Position numbers and translations under genes: made by a program
Origin: Lichenicola sp965198655
Lineage (GTDB): Bacteria; Pseudomonadota; Alphaproteobacteria; Acetobacterales; Acetobacteraceae
NCBI GenBank assembly: GCA_965198655.1
Contig: OZ240668.1
Coordinates: forward strand, 3,844,001-3,908,000
Direction of reading: 5' to 3'
Length of the DNA: 64,000 bases
The notes under the pieces: generated by a model
Told to the model about the DNA's origin: nothing
The model's database searches: none
What the model saw: the letters and a program-made list of their open reading frames with translations, nothing else
In this document: positions 63,210 to 64,000 of the stretch, piece after piece
How positions within the stretch are numbered: the stretch's first letter is position 1
Layout of the letters: every line of letters starts with the position of its first letter

Positions 63210-63551
63210 GTGAGCGGGATGGGTGCGCCATGCGTGATCGGCCCGCTGGAGCAGATCCCGGTCGGCGAGGGGCGCAACATGGTGGTCGGCGACCGCACCT
63301 TGGCGGTGTTCCGGCTGCATGACGGCGCGGTCTACGCCACCCAGCCGAACTGCCCGCACCGGGGCGGCCCGCTGGCGGACGGGCTGACCGGCAGCCATAC
63401 CGTGATGTGCCCGTTGCACGACCGGGTGTTCGACCTGCGCACCGGCGCCGGACCGGACTGCTCCATCACCGTGGTGCCGGTGGCGGTGCAGGACGGGCTG
63501 ATGGTGGTCTCGCTTCCCTCCGCCGGCGCGGGAACGTCGCGCGTCGCCTGA
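63210..63551 (+). CDS. nirD: Nitrite reductase small subunit, with complete Rieske site
   Basis: The 113-residue Rieske-fold protein is the NirD partner of NirB. It starts at a GTG 1 nt after the nirB stop. Unlike enteric NirD, which lacks the iron-sulfur ligands, it keeps the full Rieske set C48-x-H50 (CPHRGG) and C67-x2-H70 (CPLHDRVFD). It may therefore carry a [2Fe-2S] cluster and take part in electron transfer. Confidence 0.9.
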   Translation: MSGMGAPCVIGPLEQIPVGEGRNMVVGDRTLAVFRLHDGAVYATQPNCPHRGGPLADGLTGSHTVMCPLHDRVFDLRTGAGPDCSITVVPVAVQDGLMVVSLPSAGAGTSRVA

Positions 63552-63575
63552 CGATCCGGGCCGGCGGGGCCGCCG

Positions 63576-64000
63576 ATGCGCGTCCTGAGCTGGAACCTGC
63601 TCAAGGCCAACGGCGCCGGCGTGGCCGACATCGCCCGGCTGGTGGAGCGGCACCGTCCAGACCTCGTGCTGATGCAGGAAGCGACCGGAGCGATCGACGC
63701 GCTGCCGGGCCTGCTCGGCGGCCGCTTCGCGCGCGAAGCGATGCCGGGACGCCAGCACGGGCCGGCCGCCTGGAGCCCGTCCGCGTTCGAGGCGGTGGCG
63801 GTGGCGCTCCCGCTTGCCGGCCGGCTCGACCTGCCGGTGCCGATCTTCCGCGCCGTGCTGCCGCGCGTTGCGCTCCTGGTGCGGCAGGACGGCCTGCAGG
63901 TGGCCAACGTGCACCTGGACCACGGCCAGCGCGCCAACCGCCGCCAGCTCCGCCACCTGCGGGACCGCCTGCCCGGGCTCGACCTGGTGATGGGCGACTT
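63576..64000 (+). CDS. Endonuclease/exonuclease/phosphatase family protein, 3' end outside the window
   Basis: A frame from ATG 63576 stays open to the edge (141 residues). It opens MRVLSWNLLKANGAG, then IARLVERHRPDLVLMQEATG, the metal-binding Asn and Glu of the EEP (DNase I-like) superfamily. Later NVHLDHGQRANRRQLRHL and LVMGD, leading into the catalytic GDFN-type motif, also fit. It starts 24 nt after nirD, probably on the same transcript. The role (nuclease or phosphatase) is open. Confidence 0.8.
   Translation, partial: MRVLSWNLLKANGAGVADIARLVERHRPDLVLMQEATGAIDALPGLLGGRFAREAMPGRQHGPAAWSPSAFEAVAVALPLAGRLDLPVPIFRAVLPRVALLVRQDGLQVANVHLDHGQRANRRQLRHLRDRLPGLDLVMGD

Noticed and set aside
60632..63298. 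Long antisense frame of 888 codons over nirB
   Set aside because: His/Arg/Ala-rich shadow of the nirB reading frame with no ribosome site or motif.

Overview
The window looks like chromosomal DNA of a very GC-rich alphaproteobacterium, most likely Acetobacteraceae or another Rhodospirillales. The signs are a bacterial-ligase/exonuclease pair, a plant-type gshA beside rsmE and ubiA, an IspD-IspF fusion, a rhizobial-style GAGCAT...ATGCTC palindromic element, and many small signal-peptide or lipobox proteins. Taxonomy is inferred from gene content only. Genes are densely packed, often with 4-nt stop/start overlaps and TTG or GTG starts.

Layout: 0-3.3 kb has an exported phosphoesterase and a single-domain receiver. 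3.3-6 kb has an ATP-dependent DNA ligase and its MBL-fold exonuclease. 6-10.3 kb has small exported or unknown proteins, a sterol-desaturase-like enzyme, a second lone receiver and a TPR/glycosyltransferase-like protein. 10.3-12.8 kb is a lower-GC patch with a GH5 glycosidase flanked by transposase remnants. 12.9-24.8 kb is the most interesting locus (next paragraph). 25-33 kb has unknown exported proteins, an MFS exporter, a pectate-lyase-like beta-helix protein and a large protein with an internal duplication. 33-42 kb has a CpdB-like nucleotidase, gshA, rsmE, ubiA, an FMN-binding protein and a Cu(I) ATPase. 42-46.5 kb has a minisatellite protein, a Bcr/CflA MFS exporter, a tRNA-Thr and a decayed SDR gene. 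46.6-56.2 kb has small regulators and lipoproteins, oxyR with a phosphotransferase-like gene, hemH, a Cys/Met-metabolism PLP enzyme and an amino-acid permease. 56.5-63.6 kb is a nitrate assimilation block: narK-type transporter, nasA, a small unknown, nirB and nirD. The window ends inside an endonuclease/exonuclease/phosphatase gene.

The 12.9-24.8 kb locus is two divergent operons. The minus-strand operon encodes a DXR-like (DRL) oxidoreductase with a SAF domain, E1-alpha, E1-beta and an acetoin-dehydrogenase-type lipoyl E2, ending in a SorC-family sugar-phosphate-sensing regulator. The plus-strand operon encodes GutM, a complete glucitol-family PTS (EIIC, EIIB, EIIA), an HPr-EI fusion, and an IspD cytidylyltransferase fused to an IspF domain that has lost its metal ligands. 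The parts fit one route: the PTS imports and phosphorylates 2-C-methyl-D-erythritol (or a close relative) to MEP. DRL runs backwards to give 1-deoxy-D-xylulose 5-phosphate. The acetoin-dehydrogenase-like complex then splits this alpha-hydroxyketone into acetyl-CoA and glyceraldehyde 3-phosphate. IspD could instead send MEP into isoprenoids. This pathway is my inference; the gene families and their arrangement are read from the sequence.

A dispersed 110-155 bp palindromic repeat occurs four times (about 23.4, 33.2, 39.3 and 56.3 kb), always at a gene end, and one copy supplies the last codons and stop of the copper ATPase.
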